Shown here: positions 22,966 through 35,223 of the stretch, in pieces
How the letters are laid out: every line of letters begins with the position of its first letter
How positions within the stretch are numbered: the first letter of the stretch is position 1
The notes under the pieces: generated by a model
Seen by the model: only the letters and a program-made list of their open reading frames with translations
Databases searched by the model: none
What the model was told of the DNA's origin: nothing
Position numbers and translations under genes: made by a program
DNA from: Inia geoffrensis
Taxonomy: Eukaryota; Chordata; Mammalia; Artiodactyla; Iniidae
Direction of reading: 5' to 3'
Length of the DNA stretch: 64,000 nucleotides
Assembly: GCA_036417435.1 (NCBI GenBank)
Contig: CM070904.1
Span: forward strand, 133,114,695 to 133,178,694

Positions 22966-24439
22966 GTCTGAGCCCGGGAATCATCAGCATGAGGCGGGCT
23001 CTCCCCGCTCCCCTGGGACCTGGCTATTCCTGCTCAGCTTCTCAACGTCGTCACTGAATTGCAGGTAAAGTTGCAGGTCTGCATTTTTCCTTTGGACTGA
23101 GTCACACACACACACACCAGGCATCTGTACACCCATCTTCACTCACTGCTGCTGTGGCCCAGGAAGAGCAGTACAGCCTCTAAGCATCAAAGTTCTTCAC
23201 AAGATCAGGAAGAACGGCGACCCCAGACTCCAGCTGGCGGGCTACTGCCTGGTTTCTGGGGTCTCCACCTTGGAGTCAGTCCTCTCCAGGAACACCTTGG
23301 CTGTGACCCCCCCTAAAGCCCACTGCTGTGCAGGAATGGCCAACAGCATCTCTGAAGTGACAGAGGGAATGTTGACACGGGTGGCGAGGGAAAGGGGACA
23401 GATGGTCTGTCATCCAGAGGGAAGGGAACAAGTTAAAGACAGCTGAGGACGGAACTAAGCTGTGGTCACATGTCACCAGAGAGGGACAGATGTAAACACC
23501 AATGAGAACAGGCTCATGCAAGAAGCGAGACGCTGTCTGGAGGCTGTCAGGGTGCAGTCAGACAGCTCTGGTCGGTTTGGAAGAGACCCTGGGCTTATTA
23601 ACTACCTTGAGTGTCAGGAGGTGAAGGTGGCTCGTGCAGGTGACAGGTGTGTCCTAGTGGATATGCCTCTGCCTTTACACCATGGCCTGTGAAGGCCAGA
23701 CGACCTCAAGCCACAACCTGGCCACCCTCACGTGTGCCGCCCCTTCCGCAGAGCCAGCCCTGGAGTGGTCCCAAGGACACACCTGGAACCTGCAGCTCTA
23801 CGTGGCCCACAGAGCTTGTGGAGTCCACCTCCGTCTGCCCCAGCACGTTCATGTCCAGCATTTCGTCTGCTCGGTACAGCAGGGAGATGGTGTCACAGGG
23901 GAAACAGAGGAACCACTGTTTGAGGACACGGGGCCAGGATGACAGGTGACACTGGGTGCGACTACTGACCAGTCTCCAAAGCTGGGCATCCCCCTTCCCC
24001 TCTCTGAGCCTGGGTTTCACCCCCTGTGAGAAACAAGGGCTGCCGTCCAGAATCTCCAAGACATGATGCTCAGTCCTGATTTTAAAATGAAGGAGCTGAG
24101 ACCCCTGTTTCACTGGGTCTTGCTGGAAGGTGGTGGCAGGACCGGGCTGAAGAGGGGACGCCTGGCTGTTTGCCCAAAGCACCCAAGCTTTGAGAGGGGC
24201 GCCAGGAGGATGAGGAGGTCTGGGAGCTGCAGGCCTGGAGAAACTGCCAGTCTGACTTTGCCTGAGGTTGAGAGGAGGAACGGGGAGGCCGCAGGCCCTC
24301 GGGGAGAAGAGTACACACTTCCCACCTAGATAACACTCTCGCTCTGCTCTGCACGCACTCAAGTGCAAGAACCCCCTTTAACAACAAATGAATAACTTCA
24401 ACAGCAAGCATGTCATAGTTGGCCACCATGACGTAAATG
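22966..24439. other. Unique sequence
   Basis: No gene recognised. A short CA repeat lies at about 23101-23118. A 220-codon minus-strand frame (24368-23706) overlaps several frames on the other strand, has low-complexity composition and no domain. Confidence 0.35.
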
Positions 24440-24954
24440 AAAAGGCTGTACAAAGAAGATGTGGTACATATATACAATGGAATACTACTCAGCCATAAAA
24501 AAGAACAAAATAATGCCATTTGCAGCAACATGGATGGACCTAGAGATGATCGTACTAAGTGAAGTAAGTCAGACAGAGAAAGACAAATACCATATGATAT
24601 CACTTATATGTGGAATCTCAAGTGATACAAATGAACTTATTTACAAAACAGAAACAGACATAGAAAACAAACTTATGGTTACTGGGGGGAAAGGTGAGAG
24701 GGAGCGGTAAATTAGAAGGTTAAGATTAACATATGCACACTACGATATGTAAAATAGGTAACCAACAAGGACCTACTGTGTAGCACAGGGAACTCTGCTC
24801 AATACTCTGTAATAACCTATAAGGCAAAAGGATCTGAAAAGGAGTGGTTACATGTATACAAGTAACTGAATCACCTTGCTGCACACCTGAAGCTAACACA
24901 ACATTGTAAATCGACTACACTCAATATAAAATAAAAAAAAAAAAAAAGGCTATA
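24440..24954 (+). mobile_element. L1, 5'-truncated 3' end with target duplication
   Basis: Body 24451-24943. It begins inside the ORF2 C-terminus (24459-24710 reads [15 protein letters not shown] and on to the end of ORF2), followed by the 3' UTR and an A tail at 24931-24947. Flanked by aaaaggctgta (24440-24450) and aaaaggctata (24944-24954), 10 of 11 identical, so a target-primed insertion with severe 5' truncation. Confidence 0.92.
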
Positions 24955-26689
24955 TAAGACGTGATACACGGCAACACAACTGAGTTTCTGGCAGGGCCTG
25001 AGTGCGTGTCCTGGGGCTGCTGCACTGTTACTGGGGTCTTACAAGTTGCTGTGAGACTCTCACTGCAGCGTTGAGTTAACTTGTGATGTGCTTCTTGATG
25101 CCTTTTTGCACATTACACCAGCTACCCTGGAGCGCAGGACCCCAGAGATCCAGGCTGTCCTTTACTTTATCGGCCGCTGCTTTCTGCTTAACGAGGGGGC
25201 GGCAGCCTTGCTAACAAGAAGCCGACTCTCCTGCTGTCCCCTCCCTCCCAGCACCTGCCCAGGGAAACGGGGTCTCTGAGCCCCGCTGGTTCCGCCCAGA
25301 GCGACTGCAGGCCAGGAGGAGGGCCTCTGACTGCGAGGCCTGGGCTGCGGCCTGCAGAGTGGGCGGCCAGCGTGGAGCTCTGTCCTCTAGAATCGTGGGG
25401 CTCGCAGGGTAACTTCGGGGAGTCACCAGGGCAGTTCTCCACCCTGGATTCTTTCTCGGCTCTGGGGAGATGTTGATTCCACACCACACTCCAGGGAGGT
25501 CGAGAGAGACTCAGAGCTCAGTCCCTCAAAGGGGAGGCTGAAACGAACAAAGCTGGTGTCACAGGCCGTCAGGATGGGAGAGGCAGACCCAAGTCCCTTC
25601 TCGGAGACCGCGTTCCATGATTGAGACAGTAGACCCCTCGAGGGTACATTCGGGGGGTCAAAGAGGACTCAGACACATGGGGCCTGCAGAGCACTCTCTA
25701 GCCTGCGGACCAGGACTGAGCCGGCGGGGCAGGGTGGGCGTGGGGATGCGCCAGCCCAGGGCCCCAGAAGGCAGGTGGGATGGAGGATGCTGGCCTAAGA
25801 GCAGCCCGCCCACCCCAGCCGTGCTCACACCCGGTCAGCCCACCCCTGATCCTTGTGTAATCAGCAGAGAAAAAAAACGGGATGAAGCCACGCAAATTCC
25901 TCCACATCAGAGGGGATGAAAGGAGGCCAGGCCTCAGCCAGGGAGGGAATCAGAAAGGCACCAGGCCCCGGCCACCTCCAGGCCAGGCCGTCCCAGATGC
26001 CGGCCCCCTACACCAGGCCGCCTGCGGAGTCCACGCCTCTGGAGACCCTGTTGGTCTCTGAGAAATGCCGGCTCATCGCTGCCCTCCAGGCGCCTCCGAG
26101 GATCCCACGGTGATAATGGCCATGCAAGGCTTTGAAAGCCAGAGCCTGGGGAGCAGATGGGAGGGATCACCATGATGCCGGGACTGGCGGCTCACAGAGC
26201 ATCCGGGCTCTGCTCTCAGACCCTCTGCGGTTTGATGGATGTTCTGGGCTTCATCAGAAACGCCGCCAAGGGTAGGAATGCTCAGCCTTCCACACACAAC
26301 TCTGCACTTATCTTTGAAAATTTATTCTTTGTTTCTGTAGAAATGATACATACCCAAAGTAAAAAAAAAAAAAAAAAAAAATCAGACAAGCCAGCAAATA
26401 GAGAAAGGAGGTCCCCTCCAAGCCCAGCCACCTGGACACAACCATGGCCGACCTTGGCTGGCGTCCTTCTTCCCATAAAACTAGAACGAAAACGAAGCCC
26501 CGCCAATGCCAAGTCCACGGCCAGTTAGGGAGGGGGACACGCACAAGGAAAGTCTGGGAAAAGACACGAGACCCCCTTCTTTCCAAACACACCCAAGGGA
26601 GACAACACTTCAGGGTGGGCGGAAGCTAATTCTTGTTTATACAAATGCAAGCTTACAGTTGTACCCAAACCAGGTCACAGCAAGCATGT
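24955..26689. other. Unique GC-rich sequence with an A21 tract
   Basis: No gene recognised. An A21 run lies at 26361-26381. The sequence just before it does not match a known SINE by eye, so it may be a tail of a very old retrocopy or a simple tract. Open frames to 123 codons show no domains. Confidence 0.35.
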
Positions 26690-27785
26690 TGTTCTGAAAT
26701 TGGCTTTTTCTATCAACAATGTGTTATAGAAATAGCTTAGTATCAACAAATACCCATGTATGTCATTGTTTTTAACTACTGTGTGATATTCCAATGTATT
26801 TACTGTAGCTGACGTAGCCGATCTCCGTGCACAGCCATTGATAGCTTTCACTGGTTTGATTTTTCTTGTTTACTTTTGTTTTATAAGTAATATTGTAAGG
26901 GCATCTTTGTGTATTCTTCTTTAAACCTTGTGTAGTTATCTCCTTTACAGCAAATAATGGCTCAAAAGGAGGAGACATTTTACATCATGATACCTGTTTC
27001 CAAAATGTCTTCTAGATCATTCTGATTTAAGACTCCTACTAAATATGCAAGAATGCTGTCACCAACGTGGAGATTTTCCAATCCAATTTCTGAATTCCAA
27101 TAGGAACTGTTTTTCATCTTATTACTGTATTTACCTTCATCTCATATTTTTTCTTCTATTTTGTGTGTGCCTGTGCCGCCATTTCTGTCATTGGGATGAC
27201 TTGATTCCTAATTTATTCAGAAAAACCCTTACGTAAAAAATATTGTCCCAAAATGTTGACCTCGTGGGAGTGTTTCTTGTCCAGCTGTTTTACATTTTCC
27301 TGTGGTCACATTTATCAGTATTTTCCATTATAATTTCTAGAGTTGGGGACATTCAAAAAAGACCTTTTCAACATCATTTGATTCCAAAACATTCAGATTT
27401 GGGGTTTTGCTATTTAATTCTTTTATGCATTTGGATGTATTTACCTTCAAATACATAGGACTCAAACTGTCTTCTTTCTCCATGTGCTGAACCACTTGCC
27501 CCAGAAGACTTTATTGAAAAATAAAACCAATCTCTCTCACTTGGTCTGAAATCCACCTTTCTGTGTGGAGCAGGTCTTTCTGTGCACCCAGCCCTGCACC
27601 ACCCACACCTGGATTCAATGACAAGAGTGTTCATTGCAGTTTAATTCCTAACGGGTTTGCTCCTCTGACATGGTTCTATTCGAGAATTTTTCTTATTTTT
27701 TTGAGGATTATGTTTTTTCTTCTTTTTTCCATTTTTGGTGAGGACTCTGAATTTTATAATGAGCATCATCTTACTCGGTGAATAG
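26690..27785 (-). mobile_element. Old L1 (L1M-type), antisense, ORF2 3' part
   Basis: Antisense L1M words in the correct order: 'taactactgtgtgatattccaatgta', 'ttataagtaatattgtaagggcatc', 'tttatgcatttggatgtatttac', 'actttattgaaaaataaaacc' and 'ggtctgaaatccacctttctg'. These are decayed forms of the ORF2 C-terminus and 3' region. No open frame survives. Boundaries approximate. Confidence 0.65.
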
Positions 27786-28870
27786 AAAAATAAATAAATA
27801 AATACAGGAAAAAACCATGAGGACACAGTGTCCCCTATAATGTCTCTCCACTTCCTCCAACCAGCCCTGAGGCATCATCGTAAAACCTGCAGGAGTCATG
27901 GAGTCAGGGGACAGCGGACAGTCTCTAAGGGCCCTTTTTGTTCTGCACCCACAAATGGAAACATTTGAAACAAACATGCAACTGGTGACTTTTTGTTTGT
28001 CATTTTGTCGTAAGGCATCTCCCTGGCGGTTAATCTAATCCCTCCCCACCTAAGTCCCACCTGAGGTCCTTGAGTTTGGGGCCTTGTGTCCGGGCCTAGG
28101 TCCGTATGTCCAGGTCTCAGGTCTGTACAGAGTCTCCAAAGGCAGCCCACTCCTCCTCCCATCCCTGGAGTCCGGGCCTCACTCAGCCAGTGGAGTGAGG
28201 GGAGGGACTGAGCGGTGACAGGTGATCACACCTGCCACGTCTCCTTACTCTCTGGCACCTCCTGAGCTACCGTTGCGATGGAAGGTTCCCTCCAGGGCGG
28301 GGGCGCCTGTTCATCAGTGTTCCCTGCCCGGCGCTTGGTCCACTTGTCGGCTGGTGTGTAACCATCCAGAAGGCTGCTTCATTACACGGCCCTTCACCCT
28401 CAGCCGGGGAGTCTGGAACAGGAACAACAGGGGCTGGTGGGGTCCCTCTCATGCACCTGGAGCATACCTGGGGGCAGCAGCCTTCCGACGGGGGTTATAG
28501 GTGCCTGCGGTGCCCGGGAACCAAGTGTCATGGCCATGGGTGCCCTGACCAAAGCCCCAATTTAAAGGTTGGCACTGCGCGAGAGGAGGAACTTTGATTT
28601 CCTCTGAAAGAAAAGCACACCTGGACAAAGTATACTGGCAGCGGTGGCCTTGGGGTTCTGGTAAAACTTTGGGGGGAATGGGAAAGGCGTTGTGAAAAAA
28701 GTTACCCAGTGTTGGGTTCCTCGCCAAACTTAGTGAATGCAGACACTTGAAACACATATTGTTTCCCTTAGAAATATAAATTAAATATGTTTCTTGTACC
28801 TGAGTGACAGGAGCAATGAATACCTGTAGCCATTTTGTTCCACAAGCCACAGAGACATTGTCAAAAATAT
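27786..28870. other. Unique sequence with a short AAAT tract
   Basis: No gene or repeat recognised except a short AAAT repeat near 27790-27803. Confidence 0.35.
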
Positions 28871-29415
28871 TGGATTGATGGATGGAGGGTGGATGGATGG
28901 AAGGATGGATGGATGGATGGATGGATGGATGGATGGATGGATGGTTGGAAGGGTGGGTGGATAGATGGATGGATGGATGGATGGTGGATGGGTGGGTGGT
29001 TGGATGGGTGGATGGATGGAAGGATGGATGGATGGATGGATGGTGGATGGTTGGAAAGGTGGGTGGATGGAAGGATGGATGGATGGATGGATGGATGGAT
29101 GGTTGGAAGGGTGGGTGGATAGATGGATGGATGGATGGATGGTGAATGGGTGGGTGGTTGGATGGGTGGATGGATGGAAGGATGGATGGATGGATGGATG
29201 GATGGATGGATGGATGGATGGATGGTGGATGGTTGGAAACATGGGTGGATGGAAGGATGGATGGATGGATGGATGGATGGATGGATGGATGGATGGATGG
29301 AAGGATGGATGGAAGGATGGATGGATGGATGGTTGGTTGGGTCGGTGGATAGATGGATGGATGGATGGATGGTGGATGGGTGGGTGGTTGGTTGGGTGGA
29401 TGGATGGAAAAATGG
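28871..29415 (+). repeat. GGAT tetranucleotide array, about 545 bp, higher-order pattern
   Basis: Nearly pure (GGAT)n with variants GGGT, GGTT and GAAG. The variants are ordered rather than random. Motif A (ggttggaagggtgggtggat, then agatgg) starts at 28943, 29101 and, changed, at 29331. Motif B (ggttggaaaggtgggtggat, then ggaagg) starts at 29049 and 29231. The alternation A-B-A-B-A implies segmental duplication of larger blocks. The unit contains no stop codon in any frame, so all six frames stay open, including one of 354 codons (29513-28449). None is a gene. Confidence 0.97.
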
Positions 29416-30644
29416 ACATTTAGGAGCATGACTTCTGAGAATGAGTTTTCTGATCTTAAAATTTTGAATGTGGTCTGTTCACTTACTTGTGGCAAAGTCA
29501 AATGTGATGTCATGATGTTTGGAAGAAAATAGTTTCAACAAATACTTCTTTCCTGTGCACCTCAGTGACTCTCTTTGTCATGTGGAATTAACAGTCTCCC
29601 TGTTTCACAATATGTGCTCTCGAATCAACCCAGGAAAGTCCTGTGTGCTGCAGACCAGCGTTGTGGGGCAGAGTCGGTCTCCTTTCCTCACCTGCAGGCC
29701 TGTATATGGAACAGTGTGAGTCCCCTGAACCCTGTGATCTTGCGATGAGTCAAATGCAAGCTTAGCCCTTTTTTCCTGCAGTTAGTTCTGCAGGCTGGAC
29801 CTTTGTCCAGATGCCTTGGCCCTTGAAAGTAAGGTGATCTAACTTGGACACAGTCAGGAATGCGAGGCTTGGTGCCCCGACAGCTGCCTGTGGGAAACGG
29901 ACAAAAACAAATTCCATTCGGGAAAGCTTTTCCCTGGTTGAGTATCAAGTCGCTTTGCATCAGCGTCCCCTGCGATTATGTAAAACAGGTGAATAGAGCA
30001 AACGTGCTTCGAACACGGATAGAGACCAAGTGAACTCAAGGGCCTTAGTGGGATTCTAGCTCATGAGCTGTCAGCCAGGACTGCTGGAGAAGGCTTCAGC
30101 CACGGGAGCCGCAAAGGCTCCTCCACCCTTGTGCGGGGTCTGGAGCAGAGCTCGGCAGACTCCAGGGTGCTCAGCGTGCCTGGGGCCTCTTGTGAAGATG
30201 GTGTCCTGGTCCTGGAGGTTGGTGTGGGGCCTGAGTGTCTGCATGTCTCACAAGCTCCCAGGTGAGGCTGACATCCTCATCCACGGACCACACGGTGGGG
30301 GCAAGGGTCCGTCCACACGGAGAGCAGGGCTGTGATCGGGGCCCTCTTCTCCGGGAAGGGCCTGGGGGGCGTCAGTAGCCCACCCTGGCCCTGACTGAGT
30401 CCCACCCGCTCCATCCTCCTGTCCTCACCACCTGCCCCTCTGCTCTGGACTCTCTGCTCCTTCCCTTCTGTCCCGTTCCACAAGGTGCCACCCTGGCTCA
30501 TGGCTCAGCTGAGATGTCCCATCACCCAAGCCCTCCCCAGGGCGGGGCCCACACTCGAAGCCCCTGGGTCCGGGAGTCAGGGACACCGGGCTGCGGTCCA
30601 GGCCTGACCCCACGGAAGCGCAGACAATTGCTGGGCCCGAGCTT
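29416..30644. other. Unique sequence
   Basis: No gene or repeat recognised with confidence. A weak L2-like stretch (tcagctgagatgtcccatc) occurs near 30504-30522. Confidence 0.3.
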
Positions 30645-31140
30645 TGCGCTCTTACACCCAGAGCTGGACAGTAGTTAAAGCTGTAAGAGCAGATGTTCTT
30701 CAGGAATTATCCCAATAGGGGAAAAGAGACCTCCGTATAGACCTGGGCCCAATTCGGAATACGGTGCGGACACGTGAGGATTTATAGCTGAGACGCGGGG
30801 TGAGGGTCAGTGGACAGACGGAAAGTAATAAAAGGAAACATCAGGGGTGCGGGGGTGTCTGGCTAAACCGACCCAACAGGATTCTTGCAGGCCAGGGAGG
30901 TCAGACATCCTGGGGGGGTGGGGAGGGGGGAGGGAGCGAGGGCCCCCATCACATATGGAGGGTGACCAGATGTGGAAGGCAGGGGGTTCTGGTGAAACTG
31001 ACCAAGCAGGGTCCAATTAAAACGGGAGTTTATAGGGAAGTGCACAGATGGGCCCAGGAGAAGGTTCGGGAGCCTGACCAAAGTTTGGTTGAGCCAAGAA
31101 TCTTTGTCACCACCCAAAGCAGCCAACCTCCCGCACAGAA
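30645..31140 (-). mobile_element. ERV-type LTR, antisense, same family as window start
   Basis: The reverse complement shares ordered blocks with the LTR at 1-380: 'gcaagaatcctgttgggt' (vs gcaagagtcctgttgagt), 'cacccctgatgtttccttt', 'tgggcccaggtctatac', and 'ctttaactactgtccagctctgggt'. It extends further 5' (minus strand) than the window-start copy, to about 31140. It also has an internal U3 duplication (30865-30890 and 30995-31014). The AATAAA site seen in the other copy is lost here. Ends approximate. Confidence 0.75.
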
Positions 31141-32444
31141 AGCCCCAGAAAGCTTTATGAAAATGCAAGAGGTTATAAATAGCTTTGAAGTCGGCACCGG
31201 TGGGCTTTGCCTCCTTCAGAGGCTGAAAGGTGATCGCAGGGCCCGCGTGGCCTCAGCTTAATGCCGCGCAGCGGAAGGATTCCCCTGGGTCCCGCTGCGG
31301 CCCGGCCCTGCGTCGGTCAAGACACGCCCTTCCCAGGGGAGAAAGGATCGTCGCTTTCCTCACTGCCTCCAGTCCCTGGAAGCTGCGTCTGGCTCAGAGG
31401 GAACGAAGCCCAGCTAGGGGCCCAGGACCAGGCCGCCCTCCCCTGCTCTCCCTTCTGTCCGTGACAGTGGGTTCCAGGCTCTTCCCCGCACCCCCCACCC
31501 CGGGGAAACCAGGCCTGTGGAAAGGGCTGCTCGAGGTAGGGGGACCCCTTGAACTCTCTGTGGGCCTCTGAGGAGGGGTACACACGCATCCCCTTGGAAG
31601 AGACGCAGAAGCTGCAAACCAGCCAAATAAATCTGGTCAGAGGCTTAACACTAAGTAGAATTGGCACCTGCAGGCGCTTTGAAGTGGAATCAAGGAATTT
31701 TTGATGTTGGGAAAAAGTGAAGAGCCTCGGAATTTGGAAGAGCACAGGCTTTTCTCAGGTCTGCTGGCAGGGACATTACAATCTGGTCAGAAAGGAGCTA
31801 TAAATGGATTTTCTCCTCTGAAAAGAAGGGAGTTTCCATTTCACAGTTGTGGTATGTCTCCCCCACCCCTGCTGCCCGGGGTCCATGATCAACGGTCTGG
31901 ACTTGGCTCCTTCCCTGTACCACCCAGCTGTGTGGGGTCACGGGCACCCCCCGGGGAGCCACCCAGGCCTCCAAGCTTCCTTTGCCCACCGGGGATGGCA
32001 CGGAGCTGGGCAGGGCTGGCCGTGGCTCCGCTGACTGGTGGGTGAGTGGGTGGTCTTCACTGAGCCCGGCCTTTCTATCAAACCAAGGGTCCAGACCAGA
32101 TGCTTTCAGAGCCCATTTACTGCTAACACTTCACACTTTGTGAACAGATGCAGTTCTGACGCCTTTGTCCTTCCTTTTACCGAGTACATCAGCCTGAATA
32201 GAAGTTTGGATGCCGCACAGTCCGTGTAATGCAACATGCACAGCTGTGCAGGGTAGTGTGCTTCAAGCCCAAACTTGCCCACATTAGAGGGACCTTGGGG
32301 TCCTTGCATTTGCTATGTTTAGTTTCTATGCTTTTTTTTTTAATCACAGAAGCAATTTCCAAGTGCTATTGCCTTGAAAAGACTTACTCCTTTCCGTGGT
32401 GCTTTAGGGGATAAAAAGAGAGATGGAGAAATCTTTCGTCCTCT
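31141..32444. other. Unique GC-rich sequence with a CpG cluster
   Basis: No gene recognised. CpG dinucleotides are dense at about 31230-31380 (roughly 15 by eye in 150 bases), unusual for this genome, but the cluster is too short for a classical CpG island. Open frames to 153 codons show no domains. Confidence 0.35.
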
Positions 32445-32585
32445 TCTGATAAAAGCACCAATCCCATCAGAGGTCCCACCCTCATGATCTCACCTAACCC
32501 CAATCGCCTCCCAGATACCACCACTTTGGGGGTTAGGACCTTGACACATGCATCTGGGGGAGACACAAACATTCAGTCCATAACA
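32445..32585 (-). mobile_element. MLT1-like MaLR LTR fragment, antisense
   Basis: Contains 'aagcaccaatcccatcagagg', 'ccaccctcatgatctcacctaa', 'gggggttaggaccttgacacatg' and the terminal 'cattcagtccataaca', all reversed MLT1/MST 5' LTR words. It is the 5' part of the LTR only. Confidence 0.8.
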
Positions 32586-33284
32586 GTGGTGCTAATAGAA
32601 AAAGATACTCTTTGGTGATAAAGTGTTTCTGTACTGTTATCAGTTTCCTTGTCTGGAATAATTACAAACATTCATGTAAGTCACTTCTAGAAATGACGCC
32701 AAAAGCAGGAACAAATTCCATTCCAGGAACACACGTGTGCACACCCACACACACACCCCACTGTAAAAATTCCAAAATTAATTATATACAAAAACGTGTT
32801 ACAATGCCTCTTCTAAACTCATCATCATACGACATGACCATTTGCACACCCTGGAAGACAGGAGAGTAGGCAATAATGGAAACTTTTGCTGGCTGAGACA
32901 ATCTCAATATCTCAGCACTGTTCCTACGTCTTTCAGTCAATCTCACGGACACATCCCCACCCACCTCTATCCTCCCTCTGATGTCACGCTTTGCTTGTCC
33001 AAACCTGAGATCACCATTTTCCCTGCAAACAACTTCCTTCTCGCTCTCGTTCCTACCCTCTTTTGGCCAATGGTCCCCCCGTGCAAGGCTCATGTGGGGC
33101 CTCCAGGACTCCTCTCCCTCCCCCACCCTCCCCCTCCCCATATCCCATCAAATGTCAATGCCTCACATCGTCCCATCCCTAGTATCTGCCCCTCCCCATC
33201 CCCAGGCAGGGCTCTTGCAAATGCCAGGCCCAGGTCTCCAGGGCTCCTTGCTTTCCCATCCGTCTCCCCTCCCTCCAGCTGCAG
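32586..33284. other. Unique sequence with pyrimidine-rich tract
   Basis: No gene recognised. A strongly pyrimidine-rich tract lies at 33111-33148. A 214-codon plus-strand frame (32842-33486) overlaps an L2-like stretch and has no domain; it is rejected as coding. Confidence 0.35.
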
Positions 33285-33455
33285 GGGGACTTTTCTGAAA
33301 GAGGAATCGGTGCTGGACCACGGCCCCAAATCCTGGGCAGCTCCCATGCCCTCAGGGTCCCAAATGCCACCCCTGACATGCAAGCTTCCCGTCATCTGGC
33401 TTTGCTTCCCCTTCCACCACCTCGTGCTTCATGGCCCTGACTTTCAGCCATTCAT
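33285..33455 (+). repeat. L2-like LINE fragment
   Basis: The words 'gggcagctcccatgccctcagg' and 'gtcatctggctttgcttcccc' with 'ccaccacctcgtgctt' follow the order of the L2 3' part ('ggctccccactgccctcagg', 'tgatctggcccctgcc', 'ccaccacgcaccctg'). Diverged. A GGAT-like run (33487-33510) follows. Confidence 0.5.
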
Positions 33456-33794
33456 CAACCACTCGGGATCTCCACAGATGTGTTGAATGAATGGATGGAT
33501 GGATGAATGGAGAGAGAACCCTGAGGGCCTCAGCCTCCCTCCGTGGCCAACCCTTTCCCTCCACCACGCCGTGACTTTCCACGTCCTCCCAAGTCCCCAG
33601 CCTGGGATGCTGGCCCTCCTTCCTGCAGGACTGGTAGCCAAGGACCTGGCAAGTGCCTGGCTGGATTTCAGAGCTGTGATGGGCCAGGGGCTGCTGCTGC
33701 TATGTCCCTCCCACACCCTCTCAAAGGTCAAAGGGCAGAGTCTGCAGAGGACTGTCCTACCTGCTATCGGCTCAGCTTGAAGACCTCCAAGTCT

Positions 33795-33962
33795 TCTCGG
33801 CTGGGGCCCCAAATATAGTGGAGTGGAGACAAGCCACCCAGCTGTGTCTTGCCTAAATTCCTCACCCACGTGAATGGTGGGAGATGATAATAAAACGATT
33901 GCTATTTTAAGCCACTCCATTCTGGGGCGATTTGTTACACTGCGAGCGGTACCTGACTCAAC
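33795..33962 (+). mobile_element. MaLR-type LTR 3' end
   Basis: Contains 'gatgataataaaacgattgc' (polyadenylation signal AATAAA), 'tattttaagccactccattctgggg' and 'cgatttgttacactgcgagcgg', the 3' end of mammalian-wide LTRs ('ttttaagccactaagttttgggg', 'ggtttgttacgcagca'). Confidence 0.65.
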
Positions 33963-33984
33963 CATTAACAGCGCGAGCCCTGCC

Positions 33985-34132
33985 CAGGGCAGGGCAGTGC
34001 CCTCAGTGCTCTGTGCAAAGTAACTCTTTAAATAGCCACCATCTTCCTATGTGGGAGGGGCTGTTACCAACCCATTTTACAATCGAGGGAACTGAGGTGC
34101 AGAGGCCTCCAGTGAGTTGGCCAAGGCTCTAC
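33985..34132 (-). repeat. MIR SINE fragment, antisense
   Basis: Reversed MIR core: 'cccattttacaatcgagggaac', 'tgaggtgcagagg' and 'gttggccaaggctc', matching 'ccattttacagatgaggaaac', 'tgaggcacagagag' and 'cttgcccaaggtca'. Confidence 0.75.
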
Positions 34133-35223
34133 GGTTTTTGAGGGTAGATTAAGTGTGATAAACGATTTTCCAAATGCATCTGAAGAGCTCCAGACTCTTG
34201 AAACCGACGGGCCTTGCCCCACCCTGATGTCACAGGGTCATCCAGGTGATCTGCAATGTCCCTTTCTCTCCTGTTAGCTGAGACCAAGGCCATCCTTCAC
34301 AGGGAGGCAGGGCGGCGGCCGTCTCCGCCGGCTGCTGGAGGAGCCACTGCCTCTTCTGAGCGGCAGGTTCCACACCTGCAGAGTCACCTCCCCACCTGCC
34401 GACGGCCCTGCTTTCTGAGCACCTGCTCTGTGCTTCCATCCTGGCACTGAGGGAGCCCTCGAAATGCGTCCTCGCCCGAGCCCCTGGGTCTGCCCACTTC
34501 AGCAGGTCTTCTCCATCCCCCTCCAGCCCCACCCAGGCTGGCCTCCTCCTGGCACCACCACCTGGGATTCTGTATCAATCATTCACTAGCTTGTTACATA
34601 GTCCCTGGGATCCGGCCTCCCTTGGAGCAAGACACGGCCTGCCCTGTCCTCCAGCTTTACCAGCTCCTAGACCAGTGCCGAGCACGTACTTTCAATTAGT
34701 TAATTATTCCCCATTCTTAGAGCCACAGACAGCACCCTCGGCAAATGGGACAATCCCTCACGAAAGAGCAGGTGCTCCGGTCCGTGGAATCTCGGCATCG
34801 GGCCCATCGGGGCACCAAAAGGGCTCTGGGGTGCATGGTGACGTGACGTGAGAGGGCTGCTGTCCCCTGCTGGACTCCCTCTGGGAAGGAGGAGCCTGGG
34901 GATGGGCCCAGCCGCGTGAGGTCCGCTTGCCTCCCACCGCGTGCGGGGCGGGTCCTGGACAGCGTCCCCAGGCTCCGGGGTGAGAGTCCGGCAGGGCCAA
35001 GAGGAGAGCGGGGAGGGGGTGGCAGGGACCTGTTTGCAGGCACCCCTCCCCAGCCAGGACTTGGCAGGTGTCGCCCAAGCAGGATCATTAACAGGAACAA
35101 AGCACGGACGAGTCGGCAGAGGACACGGCAGCACCGTGAGGGCGGAGCCCATGTCCGGTGTCCTCAGGCCCCAAAGCTCCCACTCAGGGATGAGGAAGTC
35201 CCTCCTTTACAGAGGGATCCTCA
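34133..35223. other. Unique GC-rich sequence
   Basis: No gene recognised. CpG is locally frequent at 34905-35035. Frames to 150 codons overlap each other on both strands without domains. Confidence 0.35.

Noticed and set aside
23706..24368. 220-codon minus-strand frame as a gene
   Set aside because: No domain, overlaps four or more other frames, no start context or splice structure.
28449..29513. A 354-codon open frame (minus strand) of repeated PSIHP units, and long frames on the plus strand
   Set aside because: The GGAT unit contains no stop codon in any frame, so open frames are an automatic result of the repeat. Similar frames exist on both strands.
32842..33486. 214-codon open frame as a gene
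   Set aside because: Low-complexity composition, no domain, overlaps an L2-like fragment and open frames on the other strand.
34905..35035. CpG island at the GC-rich stretch
   Set aside because: CpG is locally frequent but the stretch is too short and no promoter element accompanies it.
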